DNA of 64,000 bases from NCBI GenBank assembly GCA_947084935.1, contig CAMTUH010000004.1, positions 124,001-188,000 of the forward strand, in the 5' to 3' direction. The stretch comes from CAMTUH01 sp947084935. GTDB lineage: Bacteria > Pseudomonadota > Gammaproteobacteria > Coxiellales > Coxiellaceae. Below the pieces are notes generated by a model, which saw only the letters and a program-made list of their open reading frames with translations, was not told the origin of the DNA and ran no database searches. Made by a program: the position numbers and the translations under genes. Position 1 is the first letter of the stretch. The number at the start of each line of letters is the position of its first letter. Of the stretch, positions 8,398 through 16,833 are shown piece by piece.

Positions 8398-8813
8398 TGC
8401 GCGTTCTTATTGCAGTTTTATTAGCGCTTGCTGCTATGGCAGGATTTACCACCTCGGTATTTTTGCATCATCGATCGGATTCACCAAAAACGCCAACCTA
8501 CATTGAGCCCACACGCGTGGCGCATTACCCACTGACTTTTGTGTCACACCTGAAAAATGATCCACAGGCCGGAAAAAAAATATTCGAGGAGTATTGCCAA
8601 TCGTGCCACGGCAAAAATCCCGAAATTCCCGTAAATGCTCCACGAATCGGCAATAAAAAAGAATGGGATCGATTTTCACATTTGGATTTTGAAACGTTAT
8701 TTAAGATGGCGGCCGAAGGTTACGGCGCCATGCCCGCCCGCGGTGGTTGCTTTGAATGCAGCGATCAGCAACTAAAACAAGCCATTGAATATCTGATCAA
8801 TAAAAGTCGATAG
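8397..8813 (+). CDS. Class I c-type cytochrome (c5-like)
   Basis: A 138-aa exported monohaem cytochrome. An N-terminal hydrophobic anchor or signal (residues 1-20) is followed by the haem site CQSCH (Cys67, Cys70, His71), with Met112 (GAMPARGG) as likely axial ligand. The C-terminal GCFECSDQQLKQAIEYL, with two further cysteines, matches the cytochrome c5 group. As the last gene of the oxidase operon it probably feeds electrons to CoxB. Confidence 0.92.
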   Translation: MRVLIAVLLALAAMAGFTTSVFLHHRSDSPKTPTYIEPTRVAHYPLTFVSHLKNDPQAGKKIFEEYCQSCHGKNPEIPVNAPRIGNKKEWDRFSHLDFETLFKMAAEGYGAMPARGGCFECSDQQLKQAIEYLINKSR

Positions 8814-9124
8814 TAGCCTCGGCGAGCGTTGCGAACCGAGGAATTTCCTGCGCTGTCTCAGGATTCGCTCCCATTTTCTTTCGTACTTCCCTGTACTCGT
8901 ACTGTCATTTTTATATATGCACCCAGCCCGCCTTCCCTGGCGGGCGTTCGGCGGGTACAAAGCTTCGCTTTGCACGGTTTCCGCCTCACCCTGCGGATGC
9001 TCTATGGAGCTCGGTGTTCCTTCGGAGCGTTCAGAACGTTGGGCTTCATTTCATAACGCACTGATGATGAAGACGAAGAATGGTTAAGTTATAATCCTCT
9101 CAGTTAGGGGAAAGAGTAACGAAA
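8814..9124. other. Non-coding gap of 311 bp with repeat fragments
   Basis: No convincing gene is seen. The left edge (GTAGCCTCGGCGAGCGTTG...CCGAGGAA) is half of the GTAGCC repeat family. The middle holds short GC-rich inverted repeats (CCCGCC...GGCGGG around 8929-8957, AAGCTTCGCTTT, TCCTTCGGAG). At the right end TATAAT about 30 bases before the next start, followed by GGGGAAAGAG, forms a plausible promoter and ribosome site for the small membrane protein at 9125. Confidence 0.6.
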
Positions 9125-9367
9125 ATGAAACACGCTCTTCAACGGTTATTGGCGAGTATTGCACCACTGTTTGGCATGGTCGCGTTTGTGGTTATTTTTA
9201 TCGTGGGTTTGTTTGTATTTTCGTATTTATTGATCGTCGTCGCTTTAATCGGTTTAGTTTTATTTATCGTTGCCTTCATTCGATCTAAAATCACGCGGAA
9301 AAAACACTCCCCTCACACAAAATCTCAAGGTCGTGTGATTGAACACGATCAATTTAAAGAAAAGTAG
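9125..9367 (+). CDS. Small two-span membrane protein
   Basis: An 80-aa protein with two adjacent hydrophobic helices (about 10-33 and 35-53) and a basic, hydrophilic tail (RSKITRKKHSPHTK...). Its own TATAAT box and GGGGAAAGAG ribosome site support it as a real gene. No family is recognised. Its TAG stop lies at the edge of the intergenic palindromic repeat that separates it from the convergent ald gene. Confidence 0.6.
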   Translation: MKHALQRLLASIAPLFGMVAFVVIFIVGLFVFSYLLIVVALIGLVLFIVAFIRSKITRKKHSPHTKSQGRVIEHDQFKEK

Positions 9368-9413
9368 GAATTCCCGGGTTCCGCCCCGAAGCGGGGGCTG
9401 CACCCAGGCTACT
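9366..9413. repeat. GTAGCC-family palindromic repeat
   Basis: The sequence TAGGAATTCCCGGGTT...CCGAAGCGGGG...ACCCAGGCTAC matches the right half of the repeats at 60439 and 50491. It lies between the convergent small membrane gene and ald. The terminal GGCTAC supplies, on the minus strand, the TAG stop of ald. Confidence 0.8.
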
Positions 9414-10524
9414 TTAATAGATCCACCGCCGGCACGTATGGCTTTCCTAAATCCTTCGCCACGCCGCGGTGAGTAATCTTTCCTTCAAACACATTTAATC
9501 CGTTTAAAAAGTGAGAATCATCCAACAACGCCTGACGAAATCCTTTGTTCGCCAATGCCACCACGTACGGCAACGTGGCATTATTGAGCGCCAACGTGGA
9601 GGTGCGAGGAACGGCACCGGGCATATTAGCCACGCAATAATGCACGATGTGATCCACCACAAACGTAGGCTCCTTGTGCGTGGTCGGATGACTCGTCTCA
9701 AAGCATCCACCTTGGTCAATCGCAACGTCCACCATCACGGAACCAGGACGCATTTTACGCAGCATCTCTTTTGGCACCAATTTTGGTGCCGATTCGCCCG
9801 GCACCAAAACCGCGCCAATAATTAAATCGGCATCGATAATGTGCTGCTCAATGCTGGCCTCAGTGGAATAAGCGGTATTCAGTTGCCCCGCAAATTGCAG
9901 ATCGAGATCGTGCAAGCGGCGCAGGGATTTATCCAAAACAGTGACTTGGGCTTTCATACCCATGGCCATACGAACCGCGTTGGTGCCGACAACACCGCCA
10001 CCAATTACCGTAACTTTTCCGGGATAAACACCGGGCACACCACCCAACAAAATTCCCGCACCACCCGAGGGTTTTTCCAAACAATGCGCGCCGGCTTGAA
10101 TCGCCAAGCGCCCCGCCACCTGACTCATGGGCGACAGCAGCGGCAATCCCCCTTCCGGCGAGGTCACGGTTTCATAAGCAATCGCACTACACCCCGAACG
10201 CATGAGCGCTTCGGCTTGCTTCGGATCTGGCGCCAAATGCAAATAAGTAAATAACACTTGTCCTTCGCGCAATAAGGCATATTCTTTCGCTTGCGGCTCT
10301 TTCACTTTTACAATCATTTCCGCTTGCCGATAAACTTCTTCGAGGGTATCGACAATTTTTGCGCCGACTGCGCGATAAGATTCATCGTTAAAATTAATCG
10401 CCGCGCCCGCATCGTGCTGAACGATAACCTCGTGCCCGTGGCTGATGAGCTCACGCGCACTGTACGGCGTCAAACCCACTCGATATTCTTCGATTTTTAC
10501 TTCTTTTGGAACACCAATGATCAT
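9409..10524 (-). CDS. ald: Alanine dehydrogenase
   Basis: A NAD-dependent enzyme interconverting alanine with pyruvate and ammonia. The 371-aa chain starts MIIGVPKEVKIEEYRVGLTP, has the Rossmann signature (VTVIGGGVVGTNAVRMAMGM) after the catalytic domain, and the motifs HLAPD and AIDQGGC.ETS..TTH typical of the family. The ATG at 10524 is preferred over the longer frame to 10542 because GGAGAGC sits just upstream and the family starts there. It stands as a single gene. Alanine catabolism fits an organism using amino acids as carbon source, which is inference. Confidence 0.95.
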   Translation of the reverse strand: MIIGVPKEVKIEEYRVGLTPYSARELISHGHEVIVQHDAGAAINFNDESYRAVGAKIVDTLEEVYRQAEMIVKVKEPQAKEYALLREGQVLFTYLHLAPDPKQAEALMRSGCSAIAYETVTSPEGGLPLLSPMSQVAGRLAIQAGAHCLEKPSGGAGILLGGVPGVYPGKVTVIGGGVVGTNAVRMAMGMKAQVTVLDKSLRRLHDLDLQFAGQLNTAYSTEASIEQHIIDADLIIGAVLVPGESAPKLVPKEMLRKMRPGSVMVDVAIDQGGCFETSHPTTHKEPTFVVDHIVHYCVANMPGAVPRTSTLALNNATLPYVVALANKGFRQALLDDSHFLNGLNVFEGKITHRGVAKDLGKPYVPAVDLLK

Positions 10525-10585
10525 GAAGCTCTCCAAAACCAAAACAAGGCCAGATTATATCGATTTTCTGGAGATTCTCTATAGG

Positions 10586-10609
10586 GAAAAGGCCCTTACG
10601 TCAGTAAGG
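10586..10609 (-). terminator. Terminator of the vapBC unit
   Basis: On the minus strand CCTTAC-TGAC-GTAAGG forms a 6-bp stem followed by GCC and four T. The hairpin overlaps the vapC stop codon. Confidence 0.6.
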
Positions 10610-10984
10610 TACGTACACCACTTCCAGCATGGGATAGTGTTTTTTATTGAAGGTGACTAAGGTGGCTTCTGATAAGCAAGCGGTAGCAGCAATAATGGCA
10701 TCCGCAAGCCCTATTCCATGGCTTTTACCGTAATCCCGACGATAAAGACCACCCTGTTGTGCAATCGCTTCGGTAACCCCAAGGACATTAAACAAACCCA
10801 AAAATTTAGCGAGCGTGGCTGATTCTTTGCCTTCCCTAACCCCCGCATACAGCTCTGCCACGGTGATGGTGGAAACGCAACAAAGTGACTTTGTGAATTG
10901 CATTTCTAAAAAGCTAGAGGCTTCTGGCACACCACGTAAGTAATCCACCAGAACATCCGTATCAAATAGCCATTGTGCCTTCAT
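10601..10984 (-). CDS. vapC: VapC-like PIN-domain toxin
   Basis: A 127-aa PIN-domain ribonuclease, presumably the toxin of a type II pair. The acidic cluster is visible: Asp8 (LFDTDVLVDYLRG), a Glu in TVAELYAG, and Asp in GIGLADAIIAATA, plus the TFNKKHYPML ending. It overlaps the antitoxin gene by 4 bases. The target RNA cannot be read from sequence. Confidence 0.88.
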   Translation of the reverse strand: MKAQWLFDTDVLVDYLRGVPEASSFLEMQFTKSLCCVSTITVAELYAGVREGKESATLAKFLGLFNVLGVTEAIAQQGGLYRRDYGKSHGIGLADAIIAATACLSEATLVTFNKKHYPMLEVVYVPY

Positions 10985-11229
10985 TTTTCCTTCGCTCTAT
11001 CCCATTCAGTACGCAGGGTTCGGAAGTTGGGGAGATCGGTACGATGAGACCACAACCCTTTTGCAGCATGCAATACCGTGGTAGTGTCTTCGTGTTCTTT
11101 TAGTTTAGCTTCAATAAATTGATCGATGGCTTCTCGAATCAAAGCGCTCTGAGGCTTGCCCGTTTCTTGCGACAAAAGAGTGAGGTTTTTCCGTTCCTGG
11201 TCGGTTAAATAAATTTGTGTTCTGACCAT
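10981..11229 (-). CDS. vapB: Ribbon-helix-helix antitoxin (VapB/CopG type)
   Basis: The N-terminal MVRTQIYLTDQERKNL...SALIREAIDQFI is a ribbon-helix-helix DNA-binding domain, and the C-terminal LPNFRTLRTEWDRAKEK is the toxin-wrapping tail common in VapB. The start is placed at ATG 11229 (82 aa), because the upstream in-frame ATG at 11253 would lie inside the operator palindrome. Together with VapC it forms an autoregulated pair. Confidence 0.85.
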   Translation of the reverse strand: MVRTQIYLTDQERKNLTLLSQETGKPQSALIREAIDQFIEAKLKEHEDTTTVLHAAKGLWSHRTDLPNFRTLRTEWDRAKEK

Positions 11230-11245
11230 AAAGACCCCATAAGAC

Positions 11246-11264
11246 GTATACATTGTATGTATAC
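11246..11264 (-). promoter_or_regulatory. Operator palindrome of the vapBC promoter
   Basis: GTATACAT-TGT-ATGTATAC is a perfect 8-bp inverted repeat 17 bases before the antitoxin start. Ribbon-helix-helix antitoxins bind such repeats, so this is the likely autoregulatory site. Confidence 0.75.
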
Positions 11265-11316
11265 ATTATCATGGGCGACTGGTCCTAGCAAGTAACCTGT
11301 AAGCCTAGATCCCTGC

Positions 11317-12258
11317 TTAACGCAGGGATGACAGGACTCCCTCCCACTGGGGCAGTACATCGTTAATATCCGCCACCAAACCGTAATCGGCAATTTGAAA
11401 GATCGGTGCGTCGGGGTCTTTGTTGATGGCCACAATAATCTTGCTGTCTTTCATACCCGCTAAATGTTGAATGGCTCCGGAAATACCTACTGCAAAATAT
11501 AATTTTGGCGCCACGACTTGGCCGGTCTGCCCCACTTGAAAATCATTTGGTGCAAGTCCCGCATCGACGGCGGCACGTGAGGCACCCATGGCCGCACCCA
11601 TGTGCTCAGCAATTTTCATCAGACGCTCAAAATTTTCTTTCGTCTGCAAACCCCGCCCACCTGAAATAACGATATCTGCTGAAGTAAGCTCGGGCCGATC
11701 CGCACCGTGCAACTCTTGTCGAATAAATCGGGACTGCTGGTTTTCAGCAGCAAAATTAACGGGCGTAATTTTTGCGGCGTGTTGTGCAATTTCAGCGGCT
11801 GGAAATGCCGTCGTTCGCACGGTAATTACTTGAATCGGATCCTCCGAACGGACCGTGGCGATTGCATTCCCGGCATAAATCGGTCGTTGATAAGTGCGCT
11901 CATCCAAAATCGCGGTGACGTCACTCACTTGCGCAACACCGAGTTTCCCCGCAACACGCGGCATGAGATTTTTTCCAAACGTTGTTGCGGGAGCCAAGAG
12001 ATGCGTTGCTGAATTCCAACACTGTAAAATTAACGGCGTTAATCGTTCCGCCAGTGGATGTTCGTAATCGGCGTGATCGGCGTATAAAACTTCGTTCACG
12101 CCTTCAATGTTCGACAGATTTTTTGCAACCGCTTCGCACTGAAACCCAGCAACTAGCACTCGAATGTTTTGATTAAATTGACGCGCCGCCGTAATCGTAC
12201 TGAGCGTCGAGGGGCGCGGGCTTTCGTTGTTGTGCTCGGCAACGACAATCACGCTCAT
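11317..12258 (-). CDS. etfA: Electron transfer flavoprotein alpha subunit
   Basis: The FAD-binding subunit of ETF, which takes electrons from acyl-CoA and related dehydrogenases. The C-terminal FAD domain shows GRGLQTKENF, GASRAAVDAG, VGQTGQVVAPKLYFAVGISGAIQHLAGM and INKDPDAPIFQIADYGLV. 313 aa is normal. It overlaps etfB by 4 bases, downstream in the unit DLH-etfB-etfA; the ETF dehydrogenase is divergently transcribed just beyond. Confidence 0.96.
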   Translation of the reverse strand: MSVIVVAEHNNESPRPSTLSTITAARQFNQNIRVLVAGFQCEAVAKNLSNIEGVNEVLYADHADYEHPLAERLTPLILQCWNSATHLLAPATTFGKNLMPRVAGKLGVAQVSDVTAILDERTYQRPIYAGNAIATVRSEDPIQVITVRTTAFPAAEIAQHAAKITPVNFAAENQQSRFIRQELHGADRPELTSADIVISGGRGLQTKENFERLMKIAEHMGAAMGASRAAVDAGLAPNDFQVGQTGQVVAPKLYFAVGISGAIQHLAGMKDSKIIVAINKDPDAPIFQIADYGLVADINDVLPQWEGVLSSLR

Positions 12259-13007
12259 GCAAGAACCTTCCGTTTTGATTTCAATATGTCTAATAATTCT
12301 TTAATATTACTGACTTTTTCACCGGCTGATCGAGCAGATGGTGCTTCAACTTTTATGACGGTTTGGTGTGGGGGCAGCGAAAGCCCCAGCTCATCGAGCG
12401 TGAGCGTATTAATCGGCTTGGTCTTCGCTTTCATAATATTCGGTAAAGAAGCATAGCGCGGCACGTTCAGTCGCAAATCCGTCGTAATTACCGCGGGCAA
12501 TGTGATCGCAATCGTTTCTAATCCCCCATCGACTTCTCGCGTCACTTCAGCAGACTGATCGTGAATATTCAGTTTGGAGGCAAACGTGGCTTGCGGCCAG
12601 TCCAAGAGAGCCGCCAGCATTTGCCCGGTCTGATTGCAATCATCATCGATGGCTTGCTTACCTAAAAGTACAAGCGTTGGGGCTTCTTTCTCAACCATTA
12701 CTTTAAGTATTTGCGCCACCCGAATGGGTTCAAGCGCTTGCTCGGTGTTCACTAGAATGGCGCGATCCGCTCCCTGCGCGAATGCTTGTCGCAGCGTTTC
12801 TTGGCAGGCCGTAGGCCCAACGGTAACCACCACGACTTCATCAGCGATTCCTTTTTCTTTTAGACGAACCGCTTCTTCAAGGGCAATTTCATCGAAAGGA
12901 TTCATCGACATTTTGACGTGGTCGGTTTCAACACCCGAACCGTCCAGCTTAACGCGTATTTTTACGTTGAAATCAACGACGCGTTTAACAGCGACCAGAA
13001 TTTTCAC
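12255..13007 (-). CDS. etfB: Electron transfer flavoprotein beta subunit
   Basis: The AMP-binding partner of EtfA. It starts MKILVAVKRVVDFNVKIRVK and contains NPFDEIALEEAVRLKEKG, LGKQAIDDDCNQTGQMLAALL and the signature VTREVDGGLETI..LPAVITTDLRLN. 250 aa is typical. It overlaps both etfA and the upstream hydrolase gene by 4 bases each. Confidence 0.96.
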   Translation of the reverse strand: MKILVAVKRVVDFNVKIRVKLDGSGVETDHVKMSMNPFDEIALEEAVRLKEKGIADEVVVVTVGPTACQETLRQAFAQGADRAILVNTEQALEPIRVAQILKVMVEKEAPTLVLLGKQAIDDDCNQTGQMLAALLDWPQATFASKLNIHDQSAEVTREVDGGLETIAITLPAVITTDLRLNVPRYASLPNIMKAKTKPINTLTLDELGLSLPPHQTVIKVEAPSARSAGEKVSNIKELLDILKSKRKVLA

Positions 13008-13720
13008 GCGAAAATTTCCTCGAAGAAGTTTCGCGCGCTGATCCAGGAACGCTTATCGGCCGTAGCCTTGTAAACCGTACCAAAACTCGGATCGTTGGCC
13101 TCTGGGTTAGTGAAGGCGTGGACGGTGTTTCCATAAACGTGCACCTGCCAGTCCACTTTTGCTTGAGTCATTTCTTTTTCAAAAGCTAACACCGCATCGG
13201 GAGGGACCATGGGGTCATCGTGACCGTGCAAAGCGAGCACTTTGGCGAGAATTTTTTGTTTTGGGAGCTTTGGATCGTTACTCAATAGCCCGTGAAAACT
13301 CACCACCCCTTTCAAATCGGCACCACTTCGGGCCATATCCAGCACGCACAAACCACCGAAACAGTATCCCATCGCTGCCATTTTATCAGCATCGACGACG
13401 GCGATTTTTTTAGCAGCATTCAAGGCCGCCAACAAGCGTTTTTGCAAAAGCATGCGATCGTCCATTAAGGGTTTCATCAATTTCATGTTTGTTTCAGGGC
13501 CATTACCGAAAATCCCTTTCCCGTAGACGTCCATCGCAACACCCACGTAACCCAATTCCGCTATCTTTTTAGCTTTGTCACAAACAAAATCACCTCGACC
13601 CGCCCAAGCATGCGCAATCAACACACACGGGCGTTTTTTAGTTTGGGATTTATCGTAGGCAAGAAAAGCTTCGAAGGTTTTTCCGTCTGCTTCGTAATCC
13701 AAAGTCTCGGTATGAATCAT
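13004..13720 (-). CDS. Dienelactone hydrolase family protein
   Basis: An alpha/beta hydrolase of about 238 aa. The nucleophile motif GYCFGGLCV (Cys), an acidic residue in HGHDDPMVPP and the C-terminal histidine in VHAFTNPEA give the Cys-Asp-His triad of the family. The ATG at 13720 has an excellent ribosome site (AAGGAGGT) and is preferred over the longer frame. It is the first gene of the unit with etfBA, an uncommon pairing; its substrate is unknown, and aromatic lactone degradation is not implied by any neighbour. Confidence 0.88.
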   Translation of the reverse strand: MIHTETLDYEADGKTFEAFLAYDKSQTKKRPCVLIAHAWAGRGDFVCDKAKKIAELGYVGVAMDVYGKGIFGNGPETNMKLMKPLMDDRMLLQKRLLAALNAAKKIAVVDADKMAAMGYCFGGLCVLDMARSGADLKGVVSFHGLLSNDPKLPKQKILAKVLALHGHDDPMVPPDAVLAFEKEMTQAKVDWQVHVYGNTVHAFTNPEANDPSFGTVYKATADKRSWISARNFFEEIFA

Positions 13721-13792
13721 CGCGACCTCCTTATTCAAGGGCCTCATACTACACCGCTTTCCTCGCCCTCACAAATACCGTAAGCTTCTCAC

Positions 13793-15418
13793 ATGCAACG
13801 CGAATCCATGGAGTTTGACGTCGTTATTGTTGGTGCGGGACCGGCCGGTTTAAGCGCCGCTATTCGCTTAGCCCAATTAAATCAAAATCACGGAAAATCG
13901 TATTCCATTTGCGTCGTTGAAAAAGGTGCGCACGTGGGCGCTCACATTTTATCCGGCGCGGTTTTGGAACCCTCTGCCTTGAACGCGCTCATTCCCGATT
14001 GGCAAATGCGTCACGCACCCATTTCCGTTTCCGTCGAACACGATGCTTTTTATTATTTAACAAAACAGCGAGCTATTCCTTTGCCAAAACTGTCCAGTTT
14101 AAAAAACAAAGGAAATTATATTATTAGCTTAGGGCGCTTTTGCCAGTGGTTGGGTGAGCAGGCAGAATCTCTGGGGGTTCATATTTTCCCAGGCTTCGCC
14201 GCCAGCGCACTCCTGTTTAATGACACCGGTGCCGTGATCGGCATTCAAACCGATGACAAAGGACTCGATAAAGCGGGAAAACCCACCGATCGCTTTCAAC
14301 CGGGGTTAAATCTCTATGCCAAACAGACCTTATTAGCGGAAGGTTGTCGAGGTTCGCTGTCGGAGCAGTTGATAAAGAAATTCGACCTGCGAAAACACTC
14401 TGATCCACAAACCTACGGGATTGGAATCAAAGAATTATGGAAAATATCTCCTAAAAAACATCACAAAGGATCCGTCGTTCATACCGTGGGGTGGCCACTC
14501 GATCGTCGTACGTACGGCGGCTCTTTTCTGTATCATTACGAAGAAAACTTAGTGGCTTTCGGATTAGTGATTGGATTGGATTATCAAAACACTTACCTCG
14601 ATCCCTTTAAAGAGTGCCAACGAATTAAAACGCACCCTTTTTTCCGCGAATTATTATCGGGTGGCGAATGCATCGGTTACGGTGCGCGCGCGTTAAATGA
14701 AGGGGGTTTTCAGTCCATTCCTAAGCTCACGTTTCCCGGCGGCTTGTTGATCGGATGCAGCGCGGGATTTTTAAACGTGGCAAAAATCAAAGGCACCCAC
14801 ACGGCGATGCAATCCGGTATGCTTGCGGCTGAAACTATTTTTTCAGCAGATCTTTCTTCATCAGGACAAGAATTAACAGAATACGAGACCGCAATCCAAT
14901 CCTCTTTTATTTATAAAGAATTACATCGAGTTCGCAATGTAAGGCCTTCTTTTAACAAAGGCTTATGGCCTGGCTTAGTTTATTCAGCCGTTGATCAACT
15001 CATTTTCCGCGGTCGTGCACCCTGGACCTTTCATTATTGGCCTGATTACTGCGCACTAAAACCCGCGCAGCAATCGATGAAAATCGATTACCCAAAACCC
15101 GATGGCAAATTAACGTTTGATAAATTGACGCAAGTCTATTTAACAGGCACTCGACACCGCGAGGACGAACCCCCACACCTCATCGTGAAAAACGAAGCGA
15201 TTGAAAATGAAGTCACGATTCCACAATTCGATGCCCCCGAACAACGGTATTGTCCCGCAGGCGTCTACGAGATTGTTACCGTCAACGGACAGCCGCACTT
15301 ACACATCAATGCTGCAAACTGCATCCACTGCAAAACCTGCGACATCAAAGACCCTTCTGAAAACATCCTCTGGAAAACCCCCGAGGGCGGCGACGGGCCG
15401 AATTATTCAAATATGTGA
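13793..15418 (+). CDS. Electron transfer flavoprotein-ubiquinone oxidoreductase
   Basis: A membrane-associated flavoprotein that passes electrons from ETF to the quinone pool. The N-terminal FDVVIVGAGPAGLSAAIRL is the FAD site; the C-terminal CxxxxxCIHCKTCDIKDP holds the ligands of the 4Fe-4S cluster and EGGDGPNYSNM is the standard end. 541 aa is normal. It is divergent from DLH-etfB-etfA across a 72-bp gap, so the whole ETF pathway lies together. ATG 13793 is used; ATG 13808 is also possible. Confidence 0.95.
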   Translation: MQRESMEFDVVIVGAGPAGLSAAIRLAQLNQNHGKSYSICVVEKGAHVGAHILSGAVLEPSALNALIPDWQMRHAPISVSVEHDAFYYLTKQRAIPLPKLSSLKNKGNYIISLGRFCQWLGEQAESLGVHIFPGFAASALLFNDTGAVIGIQTDDKGLDKAGKPTDRFQPGLNLYAKQTLLAEGCRGSLSEQLIKKFDLRKHSDPQTYGIGIKELWKISPKKHHKGSVVHTVGWPLDRRTYGGSFLYHYEENLVAFGLVIGLDYQNTYLDPFKECQRIKTHPFFRELLSGGECIGYGARALNEGGFQSIPKLTFPGGLLIGCSAGFLNVAKIKGTHTAMQSGMLAAETIFSADLSSSGQELTEYETAIQSSFIYKELHRVRNVRPSFNKGLWPGLVYSAVDQLIFRGRAPWTFHYWPDYCALKPAQQSMKIDYPKPDGKLTFDKLTQVYLTGTRHREDEPPHLIVKNEAIENEVTIPQFDAPEQRYCPAGVYEIVTVNGQPHLHINAANCIHCKTCDIKDPSENILWKTPEGGDGPNYSNM

Positions 15419-15426
15419 CTGAATAG

Positions 15427-15454
15427 AGGCCACTTGCATCAGTGGCCTTTTTTT
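15427..15454 (+). terminator. Terminator after the ETF dehydrogenase gene
   Basis: AGGCCACT-TGCATC-AGTGGCCT forms a perfect 8-bp stem followed by seven T. It lies between convergent genes. Confidence 0.9.
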
Positions 15455-15456
15455 AC

Positions 15457-16524
15457 CTACCGTTCGTAATGAGTTTTTAAACTTGCGCTTCTTTCTTGCG
15501 AATCTTGTGAGTGTTGTAATTGCTGATACGAAGCTCTTGAATCTCCAAAAATTCCGCTACTACCATAAGTGTTGCCTCCACCCGTTCCTAATAAAGGCGC
15601 GGTGGGTTCACAGCTAGCTGCTGGAGCAGATGGAAAACCTGACGCACCCATATCAATTACATGCTCGTGCGCCGAGTTCGGTGCATATTTACCTTCAATA
15701 TAAATTTTTACCGCTTCGCGAATAAATTCCTTTGTTTGCTGCTCCGCTTTACTTCCCGGTTCTACATCACCCAACCAATTACCCCGCAACAAGCCTTTAA
15801 TATCTTCAAGCTCATCCAGTAACTCTTGAGGTGGTTGTTTTGACTGACACGGAAAGCTGCTGTTGGTATAAGAGGTTATTGCGGAAGCGCTTGCACCCGC
15901 CACGAGTGATACTGCAGACGCTAAAAACCAATACAATCCGCTGTCAATCTCTACAGAGCCTTCGTTCATATAAAATAAAATACCCGTTCCAACAGCGCCC
16001 GCTGCAAATCCTAAGGCATTGGTAATGAGTTTTAATCCTTTAGTAGTAACACTTTCTTGTCCTGTCAACGTATCTTTACTGTTCACATAAGTGCAATAAA
16101 GACACAAGCAACTCGCACATACGGCTGCTGCACCCAGAGCGGCTATCGCCCCCTCTCCATCACCACCACAATCGCCACCGGGTGAACAATCGGTAGGAGC
16201 GGTATTACTCAGCGCCATATTTAACAATAGGGCATCACTTAAATCCCAAGAACTCGACGGATAATAAAAGGGATCCGCAGCGGCCCTATTCCTATCCAGC
16301 TGACGCGCTTTATTTTTATCTAATAAATCCGGATTGGTTTCAGCAATCAGATAACGTAACGCTTGCGTTATTTCTTTCTGAGTAAACCGAGACTCTTCAG
16401 CACCTAAAAGAGCTGCTTTGATCGTTTCAATCACTCCTGTTTTTACGCGTTGTGGAACGCAATCATATGCGAGATTGTCTTGTAATTGGATAATTGCTTC
16501 TGTGGTTGGTTCTCGTCGAGACAT
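15457..16524 (-). CDS. Orphan membrane protein with MSRR start, effector candidate
   Basis: A 355-aa protein of no recognised family. Residues 1-120 are soluble and charged; about 125-150 (Ala/Cys rich, with CASCLCLYCTY), 168-188 and 200-222 are hydrophobic, likely membrane spans; the C-terminal third is hydrophilic, rich in Ser, Gly and Gln, ending in HSQDSQERSASLKTHYER. The promoter contains a tandem TTAA box of PmrA type with a good -10, a pattern known from Legionella and Coxiella effector genes. The N-terminal MSRRE is shared with three other proteins in the window. A role as a Dot/Icm substrate acting on host membranes is inference. Confidence 0.75.
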   Translation of the reverse strand: MSRREPTTEAIIQLQDNLAYDCVPQRVKTGVIETIKAALLGAEESRFTQKEITQALRYLIAETNPDLLDKNKARQLDRNRAAADPFYYPSSSWDLSDALLLNMALSNTAPTDCSPGGDCGGDGEGAIAALGAAAVCASCLCLYCTYVNSKDTLTGQESVTTKGLKLITNALGFAAGAVGTGILFYMNEGSVEIDSGLYWFLASAVSLVAGASASAITSYTNSSFPCQSKQPPQELLDELEDIKGLLRGNWLGDVEPGSKAEQQTKEFIREAVKIYIEGKYAPNSAHEHVIDMGASGFPSAPAASCEPTAPLLGTGGGNTYGSSGIFGDSRASYQQLQHSQDSQERSASLKTHYER

Positions 16525-16562
16525 AAGGTAACCCCCTAGATTGTTATTTAATGCTAACGATA

Positions 16563-16595
16563 ATTGTAAAGAACCTTAGTTAACACAGTATTAAA
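16563..16595 (-). promoter_or_regulatory. PmrA-type box and -10 for the 15457-16524 gene
   Basis: Read on the minus strand: TTTAATACT-GT-GTTAACTAA, 7 bases, then TACAAT. The two TTAA cores are 11 bases apart. The -10 ends about 38 bases before the start codon. Confidence 0.75.
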
Positions 16596-16633
16596 AATGA
16601 AAAATATCGCGAGGATAGGTTTGTAGATAGGCT

Positions 16634-16735
16634 GTAGCCTGGATGGAGCCACGCTTCGTGGCCTGTCCTCGCCTTGCGGGGAGCGTAATCCGGGAATTGA
16701 ATTCCTTGATTTCGCTAACGCTCCATCAAGGCTAC
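16634..16735. repeat. GTAGCC-family composite palindrome
   Basis: It begins GTAGCCTGGATGGAG and ends CTCCATCAAGGCTAC, with an internal small stem (CCACGCTTCGTGG) and GGGAATTGAATTCC in the middle, so the roughly 102 bp can fold back on itself. It lies between two divergent PmrA-box promoters. Confidence 0.85.
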
Positions 16736-16761
16736 GGTTGAAATGAATTTCGAGGGGCGCT

Positions 16762-16794
16762 CTTAATTTTCCCTTAATATTCCCATGTTAGGAT
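16762..16794 (+). promoter_or_regulatory. PmrA-type box and -10 for the outer-membrane gene at 16834
   Basis: CTTAATTTT-CC-CTTAATATT, then 7 bases, then TAGGAT. This is the closest match in the window to the published tandem cTTAATatT consensus. The upstream flank TGAATTTCGAGGGGCGC is shared with the promoter at 34281. Confidence 0.85.
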
Positions 16795-16833
16795 TTCAAG
16801 AAACTCTGATGGAATCAACGCGGGGAAATTTCA

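Noticed and set aside
8829..9056. 75-codon frame between cytochrome c and the small membrane protein
   Set aside because: It runs through GC-rich palindromes, has no ribosome site, and its translation has no recognisable structure.
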